Both the position numbers and the translations under genes were made by a program. From positions 42,988,501-43,052,500 of the forward strand of contig NC_088919.1 in the NCBI RefSeq assembly GCF_963576675.1: a stretch of 64,000 nucleotides of DNA, written 5' to 3'. The notes beneath the pieces were generated by a model that was not told the origin of the DNA, did no database searches, and worked only from the letters and a program-made list of their open reading frames with translations. The DNA comes from Euphorbia lathyris. Taxonomy: Eukaryota > Streptophyta > Magnoliopsida > Malpighiales > Euphorbiaceae. Numbering within the stretch: the stretch's first letter is position 1; each line of letters begins with the position of its first letter. Positions 45,907 through 57,589 of this stretch are shown here, piece after piece.

Positions 45907-48900
45907 TTAGAAGCTTTATGACTTCAATATTGCTCTTCTAGCCAAACAAGTTTGGCGTTTGTTAACTGCTTATAGTTCTCTTATTGCTTAGGTCTTTAAA
46001 GTTAGATGTTATATTGATTGTTCTTTGTTTTGAGGCGAAGTCGAAAAATAGTCCGAGCTTTGTCTAGAGAAGCATTTTAGTTGCCGAGGACATTGTAAGA
46101 GATGGTACTCGCTGTTTAGTTGGTCCTGGTAATAGTATTAATGTCTAGTTCGACCTTCCCCTTGGTTGCCAGATTGTGCTCATCCTCGCGTTGAAACAAC
46201 TTGCCCTCATAGTCTTAATAGTTTAATCATACATGATCTTAAATCTGTAGTTGGGATTAGATGGAATGTGAATATTGTTAGCAATTTGTTCAATGGTAGA
46301 GATACCAGAATCATTCTTCAAATTCCTCTTTGTAATCGTACTACCGCTGATAATTGGTACTAGTTATGGGATAAAAAAAAGTATTTTCTCGATCAAATGT
46401 GTATCAGAGGATTCGAATTGCTATTGGACCTGCTTCATTCTCAACAATGTGGAATAAGCTTTGAAATTTACATGTGCTCCCCCAAAGTGAGGGACTTATT
46501 ATGACGTGTTTTATCTAAATCACCACCTTCACTCTCTGCTTTAATTCATCATTACGTTCCGGTAGATATTAGTTGCCTTCTTTGTCTTTTGAATGGAAAA
46601 GATGACTTCCACACTTCGGTTGACTATTCAACAACTCGACAAGTTTGGCGGTTGTCAGATATAGACGACTTGAGCGATACTTTGAATGAGTTTATGAGCT
46701 TTTGGTGTTTTATCATGAATAATAAAAACAGAAGTGCTTTATGTCTTGTTGCTATGTTATGATGGAGTATCTAGAATAATCAGAATAATTTCGTGTGGAA
46801 TAAGAAGTGTTCTCCGTCGGGTTTAATCTTTTTAATTCCATTACTCTATGGTCAAGTTGGAAGCAAGCCCGATCGGTGATCTTGCCCTGCACCGTCCTAG
46901 TTCAGTCGAGCTCTATTTGGATTCCACCACCCACCGAGATTTTGACGCTTAGAAGCTTTATGACTTCAATATTTCTCTTCTAGCCAAACAAGTTTGGCGC
47001 TTGTTAACTGCTCATAGTTCTCTTATTGCTTAGGTCTTTAAAGTTAGATGTTATATTGATTGTTCTTTGTTTTGAGGCGAAGTCGAAAAATAGTCCGAGC
47101 TTTGTCTAGAGAAGCATTTTAGTTGCCGAGGACATTGTAAGAGATGGTACTCGCTGTTTAGTTGGTCCTGGTAATAGTATTAATGTCTAGTTCGACCTTC
47201 CCCTTGGTTGCCAGATTGTGCTCATCCTCGCGTTGAAACAACTTGCCCTCATGGTCTTAATAGTTTAATCATACATGATCTTAAATCTGTAGTTGGGATT
47301 AGATGGAATGTGAATATTGTTAGCAATTTGTTCAATGGTAGAGATACCAGAATCATTCTTCAAATTCCTCTTTGTAATCGTACTACCGCTAATAATTGGT
47401 ACTAGTTCTGGGATAAAAAAAGTATTTTCTCGATCAAATGTGTATCAGAGGATTCGAATTGCTATTGGACCTGCTTCATTCTCAACAATGTGGAATAAGC
47501 TTTGAAATTTACATGTGCTCCCCCAAAGTGAGGGACTTATTATGGCGTGTTTTATCTAAATCACCACCTTCACTCTCTGCTTTAATTCATCGTTACGTTC
47601 CGGTAGATATTAGTTGCCTTCTTTGTCTTTTGAATGGAAAAGATGACTTCCACACTTCGGTTGACTATTCAACAACTCGACAAGTTTGGCGGTTGTCAGA
47701 TATAGACAACTTGAGCGATACTTTGAATGAGTTTATGAGCTTTTGGTGTTTTATCATGAATAATAAAAACAGAAGTGCTTTATGTCTTGTTGCTATGTTA
47801 TGATGGAGTATCTGGAATAATCAGAATAATTTCGTGTGGAATAAGAAGTGTTCTCCGTCGGGTTTAATCTTTTTAATTCCATTACTCTATGGTCAAGTTG
47901 GAAGCAAGCCCGATCGGTGATCTTGCCCTGCACCGTCCTAGTTCAGTCGAGCTCTATTTGGATTCCACCACCCACCGAGATTTTGACGCTTAGAAGCTTT
48001 ATGACTTCAATATTGCTCTTCTAGCCAAACAAGTTTGGCGCTTGTTAACTGCTCATAGTTCTCTTATTGCTTAGGTCTTTAAAGTTAGATGTTATATTGA
48101 TTGTTCTTTGTTTTGAGGCGAAGTCGAAAAATAGTCCGAGCTTTGTCTAGAGAAGCATTTTAGTTGCCGAGGACATTGTAAGAGATGGTACTCGCTGTTT
48201 AGTTGGTCCTGGTAATAGTATTAATGTCTAGTTCGACCTTCCCCTTGGTTGCCAGATTGTGCTCATCCTCGCGTTGAAACAACTTGCCCTCATGGTCTTA
48301 ATAGTTTAATCATACATGATCTTAAATCTGTAGTTGGGATTAGATGGAATGTGAATATTGTTAGCAATTTGTTCAATGGTAGAGATACCAGACTCATTCT
48401 TCAAATTCCTCTTTGTAATCGTACTACCGCTGATAATTGGTACTAGTTCTGGGATAAAAAAAAGTATTTTCTCGATCAAATGTGTATCAGAGGATTCGAA
48501 TTGCTATTGGACCTGCTTCATTCTCAACAATGTGGAATAAGCTTTGAAATTTACATGTGCTCCCCCAAAGTGAGGGACTTATTATGGCGTGTTTTATCTA
48601 AATCACCACATTCACTCTCTGCTTTAATTCATCGTTACGTTCCGGTAGATATTAGTTGCCTTCTTTGTCTTTTGAATGGAAAAGATGACTTCCACACTTC
48701 GGTTGACTATTCAACAACTCGACAAGTTTAGCGGTTGTCAGATATAGACGACTTGAGCGATACTTTGAATGAGTTTATGAGCTTTTGGTGTTTTATCATG
48801 AATAATAAAAACAGAAGTTCTTTATGTCTTGTTGCTATGTTATGATGGAGTATCTGGAATAATCAGAATAATTTCGTGTGGAATAAGAAGTGTTCTCCGT

Positions 48901-51115
48901 CGGGTTTAATCTTTTTAATTCCATTACTCTATGGTCAAGTTGGAAGCAAGCCCGATCGGTGATCTTGCCCTGCACCGTCCTAGTTCAGTCGAGCTCTATT
49001 TGGATTCCACCACCCACCGAGATTTTGACGCTTAGAAGCTTTATGACTTCAATATTGCTCTTCTAGCCAAACAAGTTTGGCGCTTGTTAACTGCTCATAG
49101 TTCTCTTATTGCTTAGGTCTTTAAAGTTAGATGTTATATTGATTGTTCTTTGTTTTGAGGCGAAGTCGAAAAATAGTCCGAGCTTTGTCTAGAGAAGCAT
49201 TTTAGTTGCCGAGGACATTGTAAGAGATGGTACTCGCTGTTTAGTTGGTCCTGGTAATAGTATTAATGTCTAGTTCGACCTTCCCCTTGGTTGCCAGATT
49301 GTGCTCATCCTCGCGTTGAAACAACTTGCCCTCATGGTCTTAATAGTTTAATCATACATGATCTTAAATCTGTAGTTGGGATTAGATGGAATGTGAATAT
49401 TGTTAGCAATTTGTTCAATGGTAGAGATACCAGACTCATTCTTCAAATTCCTCTTTGTAATCGTACTACCGCTGATAATTGGTACTAGTTCTGGGATAAA
49501 AAAAAGTATTTTCTCGATCAAATGTGTATCAGAGGATTCGAATTGCTATTGGACCTGCTTCATTCTCAACAATGTGGAATAAGCTTTGAAATTTACATGT
49601 GCTCCCCCAAAGTGAGGGACTTATTATGGCGTGTTTTATCTAAATCACCACATTCACTCTCTGCTTTAATTCATCGTTACGTTCCGGTAGATATTAGTTG
49701 CCTTCTTTGTCTTTTGAATGGAAAAGATGACTTCCACACTTCGGTTGACTATTCAACAACTCGACAAGTTTAGCGGTTGTCAGATATAGACGACTTGAGC
49801 GATACTTTGAATGAGTTTATGAGCTTTTGGTGTTTTATCATGAATAATAAAAACAGAAGTTCTTTATGTCTTGTTGCTATGTTATGATGGAGTATCTGGA
49901 ATAATCAGAATAATTTCATGTGGAATAAGAAGTGTTCTCCGTCGGGTTTAATCTTTTTAATTCCATTACTCTATGGTCAAGTTGGAAGCAAGCCCGATCG
50001 GTGATCTTGCCCTGCACCGTCCTAGTTCAGTCGAGCTCTATTTGGATTCCACCACCCACCGAGATTTTGACGCTTAGAAGCTTTATGACTTCAATATTGC
50101 TCTTCTAGCCAAACAAGTTTGGCGCTTGTTAACTGCTCATAGTTCTCTTATTGCTTAGGTCTTTAAAGTTAGATGTTATATTGATTGTTCTTTGTTTTGA
50201 GGCGAAGTCGAAAAATAGTCCGAGCTTTGTCTAGAGAAGCATTTTAGTTGCCGAGGACATTGTAAGAGATGGTACTCGCTGTTTAGTTGGTCCTGGTAAT
50301 AGTATTAATGTCTAGTTCGACCTTCCCCTTGGTTGCCAGATTGTGCTCATCCTCGCGTTGAAACAACTTGCCCTCATGGTCTTAATAGTTTAATCATACA
50401 TGATCTTAAATCTGTAGTTGGGATTAGATGGAATGTGAATATTGTTAGCAATTTGTTCAATGGTAGAGATACCAGACTCATTCTTCAAATTCCTCTTTGT
50501 AATCGTACTACCGCTGATAATTGGTACTAGTTCTGGGATAAAAAAAAGTATTTTCTCGATCAAATGTGTATCAGAGGATTCGAATTGCTATTGGACCTGC
50601 TTCATTCTCAACAATGTGGAATAAGCTTTGAAATTTACATGTGCTCCCCCAAAGTGAGGGACTTATTATGGCGTGTTTTATCTAAATCACCACCTTCACT
50701 CTTTGCTTTAATTCATCGTTATGTTCCAGTAGATATTAGTTGCCTTCTTTGTCTTTTGAATGGAAAAGATGACTTCCACACTTCGGTTGACTATTCAACA
50801 ACTCGACAAGTTTGGCGGTTGTCAGATATAGACGACTTGAGCGATACTTTGAATGAGTTTATGAGCTTTTGGTGTTTTATCATGAATAATAAAAACAGAA
50901 GTGCTTTATGTCTTGTTGCTATGTTATGATGGAGTATCTGGAATAATCAGAATAATTTCGTGTGGAATAAGAAGTGTTCTCCGTCGGGTTTAATCTTTTT
51001 AATTCCATTACTCTATGGTCAAGTTGGAAGCAAGACCGATCGGTGATCTTGCCCTGCACCGTCCTAGTTCAGTCGAGCTCTATTTGGATTCCACCACCCA
51101 CCGAGATTTTGACGC
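45907..51115 (+). repeat. Five-copy tandem array of a 1,042-bp LINE segment
   Basis: Copies: 45907-46948, 46949-47989, 47990-49031, 49032-50073, 50074-51115. Each starts TTAGAAGCTTTATGACTTC and ends GATTTTGACGC. The copies differ by only a few bases each. Copies 1 and 2 share 'accagaatcat'; 3, 4 and 5 share 'accagactcat'. Copies 3 and 4 alone share three further changes, one creating an in-frame TAG in 'caagtttagcgg'. Copy 2 lacks one base in an A run. The segment codes for the zf-RVT region but with stops in every copy, so it is not a gene family. Confidence 0.97.
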
Positions 51116-51336
51116 GTAGTGTTGATACTGCAATTTTCTCTAGCTCTATTTCAGTCGGTTTTCGGTGTGTGGTGCGTGATTCCCATGGTAACTTTGTGGC
51201 AGCTAAAACAAATTTATTGAATTGTCTTGTGGATCTGTTTTTGGAAAGTATGAGTGTTCGAGAAGCTTTAAACTAAGTTAAAGAAAGGATACATTAATGT
51301 TATATTTGAGATAGACTTTACTTTATTTGTGGTGGT

Positions 51337-52233
51337 TAGGAGCACACAAAAATCCGAAAAACCGGAAAACCAAACTGAAACCAAACCGAAAATAAGGTTA
51401 ACCGAAACTGATGGACTAGTGTACGGTTTTAAATTTTAAAAATAATGGTTAATGGTTACGGTTACGGTTTCTTTATTCCAAAAACCGTGGTTAATCGAAA
51501 CCGACCGAATCTCAATTAAATATTAAAAAAAATATAAAAATAAATCTATTTATATGGGTAAACAATTATTTAGTCCCTATAGTTTTTCATAACTCATTAA
51601 TCAATCCACTATTTAATTATAAGGTCTCTAAATTTTTTCACTATTAATGGTTTAGTCCTTCTATCAAATATTAACATCAAATGAGATGAAAATATGTAAA
51701 CAACTCTAAATTAATTTGTTACCGTCTCTCTAATTTCAGTTTATACGGGTTTTTTTTTTCTTTTATGTTTTTGGATGCAGAAACAAAGATAAAATTTTAT
51801 TACTTGTTTTCCAAAACTTTATAGCCACAAGTTTTACTAGAGGCATTTTGCATTTTTTTTTATCTGTTTAATTGTTTTTTAACACATTTTTAGACGGAGA
51901 TTTGATATAGGGACTAAACAATTTAACGAAATCAGAAATGATGGATCATAATGCACGTACATCTCCCTTTCCGCAGTTAATCTCTTTAACTCGCCATTGA
52001 CCCGCCGTCTCCCTCACAATAAAAATTAGAATTCTTTTATTATTTTTATTTTTATTTATTAATGGTTAGAAACCGAAATAAAAGGTTAACCGACCGAAAT
52101 AATTGGTTAACCGATTAGTGATTAACCGAATTTAATGGACTAGTGTATGGTTAGTGTTTTTAAAAAATCGATTAAATGGTTAACCGACCGAATTAATCTT
52201 AATGGACTGGTTAACCGACCACGTGCACCTCTA
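51337..52233. mobile_element. Non-autonomous hAT inside the LINE RNase H
   Basis: The 8-bp target duplication GTGGTGGT (51329-51336 and 52234-52241) flanks ends TAGGAGCACAC and, reverse-complemented, TAGAGGTGCAC. Subterminal regions are rich in CCGAAA, GGTTAACCGA and AACCGAAA motifs, common in plant hAT MITEs of this type. About 897 bp, no transposase frame. Confidence 0.85.
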
Positions 52234-52758
52234 GTGGTGGTGTTTCAAAATTCAGAAAAGTCTATTTCTTTGATTGGTATTCTTATATGATTGTAAATCC
52301 ATTGTAATAGATCTTAATAATTATTCTGTCAATTATATTCATCGATCAACGAATCAAACGACTAATGTTCTTGCTCGGGCTAGTGATTCCTTAGCTGGTC
52401 ATGGAGTTTGGATCATTCGACCTCCTCCCTACCTTTATAATGTTTTAAGAATTTAATGCAATCTCTTTTGCTTTAAAAAAATGTCATTATTTGGTTGGAC
52501 TAGTATATTGCATTGGCAGTATTGTAGAACTTCTCGTTTTTAAGTTATATATATGCAGTAAATTATAACCATGACCATTGAATTTAAAAACATCACATAA
52601 AAGCAATTATGTTTGTTTAACCAGTCATGACTTTTTTTTTTTGGCTTAATAGGCACCCAACCCCTTAAATTTGTAACTTTTTTTCACCTGACCCCCTCAA
52701 TTTAGAGGACAACCTCTCTTAATCTCCTTAACTCTCCAAAAACATCAGGTACAACCTC

Positions 52759-52900
52759 TTTTTTTTTAAAAAAAAATTGCGCACAATGCGCTTACATTAA
52801 GGAAGAAAGAAAAATCCCCACCAGACCCGGATGTGATTCGAACCCATGACCTCCCAAGGCATAGGTAAGCTCTCAACCACTAGGCTAAGAGATTCACCAC
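52759..52900 (-). mobile_element. tRNA-derived SINE
   Basis: On the - strand it begins GTGGTGAATCTCTTAGCC, with an A box TAGCCTAGTGGT (52887-52876) and a B box GGTTCGAATCA (52844-52834) at tRNA-like spacing. A non-tRNA body containing AATGTAAGCGCATTG and an A/T-rich tail follow. Near-identical 10-bp flanks (GTACAACCTC at 52749-52758, GTACAGCCCC at 52901-52910) look like a diverged target duplication. It is not a functional tRNA, since the acceptor stem and anticodon arm do not close. Confidence 0.78.
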
Positions 52901-52910
52901 GTACAGCCCC

Positions 52911-53920
52911 TTACATCCCTATGTTCGGTCAAAATATTGACCCGTGTAGAAAACGCGCTTGACTGTTGACCACACCAATGCCACGTGTCATTTTTTCATT
53001 AAATTTTTCCGTTGAGACCCCTGCTCGGCGAGCAAGCCCATTTGTGCTCGGCGAGCAACTACCAGAGATGGATTTCGAACAAAATTCTTATGCCAGAATC
53101 CCAACTCGAATCAACTCGTAACACTCCAATTCGACCAGAAGGCCCAATCTGGCTATGAGGCGACATTGAGCACTATAAATAGGAGTTAAAACTATTGAAG
53201 GGCAATTTTTAGACGAGTGTTGTTTTGAATATGCATGTTATGTATCCAAGTGATTATTGTATGCAAGGTGCTGTCGCTGTTTGTCGTCGCAGCCTTATCG
53301 AGGTGCTGAGGTTGGCGGTAGTAGTCGTCGAGGTGAAATGGATATCCGTCGTTCCTGCGATATGTCCTTACAACTTTGTGGGGCACAATCACTTGTTAAT
53401 AAGTAATGACTTTTTTTAATAAGTAATGTAATCCTTTAGAGAGAAGTTTTTTTTTTTTTACGTAAAATAAAGGATTTCAATCGATTATTTTTTCTTATCT
53501 TGCACTTTTTGCCTCATAAATGAAAAATGAGATTTAGTTTAATTATGACATACAGAATAAAATAGATTCCTTAAGATGTTTATTGGACCTTTTGGGAATC
53601 TTTTGAATCTCCAGTTGTCCATACATTTACAGGCTCAATAATAAGCTGTAGTGGTCTCGTGTTCTCAGCCTTTACTTCCTCCTCCTCCTTTGCCTTATTT
53701 CCACCATGGAACATAACCCACTTCTTTTCTTCCTTCTTTATATTAAATGTCTTTTATTTAGTGTTTTTTTCTTCTTCTTCCATTTATTGTCTTTCTTCAT
53801 TAATTCTTTCCTTTTCTTGATATTTATTTACGTGCTTTGACGAGAAGTTGGTTTAGACTTTTCCTTGTGTGAGTATCTTTTTCTAATGAGAGTGTTTTTT
53901 GCTTTTTGTGTTATGACTTC
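52911..53920. other. No gene recognised; possible LTR fragment
   Basis: At 53174-53183 a TATAAATAGG motif is followed by sequence of LTR R-U5 character, but no partner LTR or primer site was seen. The open frame 53192-53392 (-) has no recognised domain. Confidence 0.3.
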
Positions 53921-54141
53921 CAGTTACATCTTCTGATTCAGTTTGACTTTTCGGTGTTCGTAAAATGTAATTCTGTTTTTTTGGTAACGTAACTGTTTTA
54001 TGTTTTGGGTAGCGCTCCAGTTGTTTGACTGTCGGTTACGTCTTCAGCTTTCAGTTTTTTTTACTTTTGGTTATGTCCCCAGTTTTCAATCATTTGACTG
54101 TCGGTTACGTCTTCTGCCATCAACTGTTCGACTGTTTGTAA

Positions 54142-55077
54142 AACTCTGGCAGTTTGCAATTCTTGAGTTCCGTTGCGAACAAAGGAGTTAGCTCTCTGCA
54201 TATTAATTTCGATGTCATTTAATTGCTCGCCTTGAGCTTCAACTAAAACCACCATATCAAGGAGTGAATTAAAAAAGAGAATTCAGATGCCTATTTATAT
54301 GCAAGTCCTTCAGATTCTTCTCCATATCCCTCACTGCACCATGTCATTCCTGTATCTCATTAATCGTATCCAAAACCCTTCATCTCCCTTGCTCTTGTAT
54401 CGCTTTTTGCAGAAACGTTTCGCTCTCACCTGCAATTCCAAATCAAAATCAAAATCAAAATCGATCTTCATTTTTTTCTAGTTTTGTTAACAAATAAAAA
54501 AACTCAATTACTAACCTGTAGAGATCAATCGATCTAATGTCCTCTCATTGGGATTCTCACCGGCAACAGTATAATACCGTCTCTGAACAGTCTCTTTATA
54601 CTCCCACGATACCTTCTCTCTAAGACTGTTAAAACTCTCTAGAGAATCCTTCAATTTCTTCATAAATCCATTAACCACAGACGTCCTCATTCGATCCGAG
54701 GAAGATCCAGGTCCGCATCCAGGAAAACTCTGATTAGCCGCATTAGACCTGTTAAGAGCCTCGAGTCGTACCTTAATGAGTTTAGCTTTCTTCAAGGCTT
54801 GAGAAACATCAACATCCATCTTAGACCTTAATTCCTTGACCGTTTTAGCATTATGAAGAGTCTTAATCTGCTCATAAGAAGATTGAAGATTTTCATTCAG
54901 TCTTTCCAAATCCTTGAGCTCATCTTTAACAGATTCAACATCTTCAAAGAATTTATTGAGATTAACTCCGCCTGTGGCAGAGGTGGCTGGTATGCCAGAC
55001 ATTTGGATAACATGGTGAACCGGTGAGGCTTGGTCGCTGCGGAAACGAGAGAAAGAACCGGAGAAGAGATCGTTCAT
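54142..55077 (-). pseudogene. Decayed Qa-SNARE syntaxin, SYP123/124/125 type
   Basis: Exon 1 (55077-54516) is open and encodes 187 residues: [38 protein letters not shown], the syntaxin Habc signature [19 protein letters not shown], and [10 protein letters not shown]. The intron is 54515-54430 (GT...AG). Exon 2 (54429-54142) continues GESETFLQKAIQEQG but has in-frame TGAs at two positions where relatives have Gly/Arg codons. It then gains roughly 35 unrelated bases and a frame change, and resumes as [21 protein letters not shown], which keeps the central SNARE glutamine. Homology ends at LQTARV; the transmembrane anchor that plasma-membrane syntaxins need is replaced by unrelated sequence. 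SYP123-125 act in secretion at tip-growing cells. As it stands this is a pseudogene; a truncated exon-1 product is possible but unproven. Confidence 0.87.
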
Positions 55078-55254
55078 GGTTGATTTTTGGAGAAATTGAA
55101 TATAGAGTAAGAGGATTCAATGGAGGAAGATTAAACTGGGAGAGAAGGCTGTTGGAATAAGGAAAGGCATAGTCTGGTCAGAAGAAGTTAGCAAGTTTGG
55201 ATTGATGGAACGAAAGGGTTTTGATAACTTGTGAAAAATCCTTGATCAGAGCAC

Positions 55255-55720
55255 TTCCCTGTGAGGCACCGTTGGGATCGGCCGGGGACACTCCAATGCC
55301 TAAGTCAGTAATTTTATTGAGAGAATAATCTGTAATCACAAAGTAGGATTAGTATAATGTGTGTGTGCGTCTTTGATCCTAGGAAGCTGGGGCATTTATA
55401 TAGGTTTCTGTAACCTTCAATATTAATGGGGAAGCAGGTGAAGAGTCATGGCGTTACTCATCTTTAATTGCTATCAATTCTCCATTAATCTCGACATTTA
55501 TCCTTGAAAACTTCAGAGTTGGGGTATTTGAACAGTCAAGTCTTTATTCCCCTTAGTGGCTATTAATTGCCATTTAATTGTATTTATTCCCATTCATGGA
55601 TGGTTATAAGTACGCCTTTTGGTATTCTTAGAACTGTCGAGGCGTATGTACGCTCTCCTAAGAACAATGGCGGGTCTCTATTACTCGATGTCACGTCGTC
55701 TCTGTCTAAAAATTTCAATC
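55255..55720 (-). repeat. LTR-like fragment
   Basis: The + strand text GGATCGGCCGGGGACACTCC followed by 'aatgcctaagtcag' resembles, on the - strand, the R-U5 wording of plant gypsy LTRs (GACTTAGGCAT...GGCCGATCCC). A TATA-like motif lies at about 55391-55402. No second LTR, primer site or target duplication was found. It abuts the presumed 5' region of the syntaxin relic. Confidence 0.4.
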
Positions 55721-56010
55721 TTTGTACCTCCGATATAGGTTATAATATATTTATTTTAGATGATTAATTAATTGGACAATATAATTGTATTATTGTGTTT
55801 AATTTAATGTGTTTATATATAAATTAAAAGCTTTGATATAAGTTTAAAAAGATTATAAATAAGGAGGATTAAAATCAATATTTTTTTTAATTATTTACCT
55901 TATCTCTACGTAAACATATACATTATATAATTTGATTTTGAATAAATATTATTATTATTATTATATATTTTGCAAAGATATCTATACTATTTATAATAGC
56001 GGAAGCACAA

Positions 56011-56498
56011 AGAATTTGTAAGATGTGTTTTAGAGGCCTTTTCGCTTAGTTTGCATCGTATAAGAAAATATACAAGTTTAAATTATCTATATTATTGGTA
56101 ATTAAGAAATTGAAATATCATAACTAATATATTAATATCATAAATACTATTTCAGTTTTATCGTTAAAATAAATTCAACTATACACCGCATTTACAAATT
56201 CCATTAAAGAGTTTCATCAATTCAAAACCTTGAATTGTAATTAGCATAGTCCAGAGAATTTGTAAGATGTGTTTTAGAGGCCTTTTCGCTTAGTTTGCAT
56301 CGTATGAGAAAATATACAAGTTTAAATTATCTATATTATTGGTAATTAAGAAATTGAAATATCATAACTAATATATTAAAATCATAAATACTATTTCAGT
56401 TTTATCGTTAAAATAAATTCATCTATACACCGCATTTACAAATTCCATTAAACAGTTTCATCAATTCAAAACCTTGAATTGTAATTAGCATCTCATGT
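56011..56498. repeat. Tandem duplication, 244-bp unit
   Basis: Two copies (56011-56254 and 56255-56498) begin AGAATTTGTAAGATGTG and run to TTGTAATTAGCAT, differing at only a few positions. Neither is coding; source unknown. Confidence 0.92.
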
Positions 56499-57338
56499 TT
56501 CATATGCAAATTGAAATATCCATCATCCGAATCTCTCAAAACTATTGTTTCATTACTAATTACTAATTCACCTTTGTGTTACTCTTCATTCTCTAACTCT
56601 ATCGTTTGATGAAGATTTTTATGAATTTAGGGAATTCATATTAACGGATGCAATTAACTTATTTTATGTTCTTAATCAATCTTCTTCTTCTTGAAAATGG
56701 CAAGGTAGCTGCTACCGGTGGGGTGATTATATTTAGCTGATTACATGCAAAATAAGACGATGATGTGGTATATTTACAGCCGACAGTGATGGTAATGGAA
56801 ACGGAGGAGGAGAAGAACACAATTTTTCTATTGAGGATCAATCTTATTTTTCTTCTCCTACATTAACTTCATTCTAATGAATTTGTATTTATGATTTTCT
56901 AATTCTTAGGTGATTGACTGCGTTTGTACACTGTTACGATTTTGGATTTGTTGGATCATTTTTTGTTTGTCATTTTTCTTTTTCGAATCAAATAAGGTTG
57001 TAGCAAATATGAGAATATCTTTTTGTGCTCTTCTATTTTTTCTTCTCTTCTATTAAAACTAATAAACCTTTGATGGTTAATCTGTTAAAAGTAGACGTTA
57101 ATGGTGATGAAATAGCAAGAAGATGAAAGTAGTAATGAAGGATGAGAGGATGAAATTCATATATACATGACACATTTTTATTTGATGATTTTCACATTAC
57201 ATTTCAAGTTTTTTTATTGGCATATTAAGTATTTATATTTAAATCTTCAAACAAGTTTAGGGACTAACATGGTACCATTTAAAGTTCAATGCCGGTTAAT
57301 TTTTTCTTGGCAAGTTTGGTCGATTAATATATTAAGTC

Positions 57339-57390
<52 letters not shown>

Positions 57391-57589
57391 TATGAGTGCT
57401 ATTAGCTATAGAGTATCCAGGTTCGTTAAGTTGCTTTTATAAAATTATTTGTTTTAATTGATTAATTTATGGGACGAGTTCAACTTAATGAATTCAGAAT
57501 TGCAGTTAGTGAAAATTAAATCTAATATTGAACTATATAATTTTGACATGTACAAATATTTTATAGTTGAAAAACTAGAAATAAACAAG
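56499..57589. other. No gene recognised; contains (ATT)n microsatellite
   Basis: AT-rich spacer. An uninterrupted ATT/TTA tract spans about 57347-57390. The open frames reading through it (57167-57442) are artefacts of the repeat. Confidence 0.5.

Larger units (their letters stand above)
45760..52478 (+). mobile_element. L1-type LINE insertion with internally amplified segment
   Basis: The target duplication AAATGTCAT lies at 45751-45759 and 52479-52487 (the right copy overlaps the A-tail), so the stretch descends from one 5'-truncated LINE insertion. It opens with the L1 motif GIHWKRWDMLCLPTTMGGMGF and KLYDFNIALLAKQVWRLL. It ends with RNase H parts (SVGFRCVVRDSHGNFVAAKT at about 51150; TNVLARASDSLAGHG at about 52360) and an A-tail. 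The middle is present five times (45907-51115), and the RNase H is split by a hAT (51337-52233). Without these the insertion would be about 1.65 kb. Stops interrupt all copies. Confidence 0.88.

Noticed and set aside
46166..50929. Repeated small open frames resembling a tandem gene family
   Set aside because: They are pieces of a LINE zf-RVT region broken by the same stops in each copy; the repeated unit is transposon DNA, not genes.
45907..51115. CRISPR-like or phage-type repeat array
   Set aside because: Repeats are 1 kb, contiguous and without spacers, in a plant genome.
52830..52900. Possible tRNA gene on the - strand
   Set aside because: A and B boxes are present, but the sequence continues into a SINE body with tail and flanking duplication, and a cloverleaf does not close.
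57167..57442. Open frame with poly-leucine run
   Set aside because: Produced by the (ATT)n microsatellite at 57347-57390.
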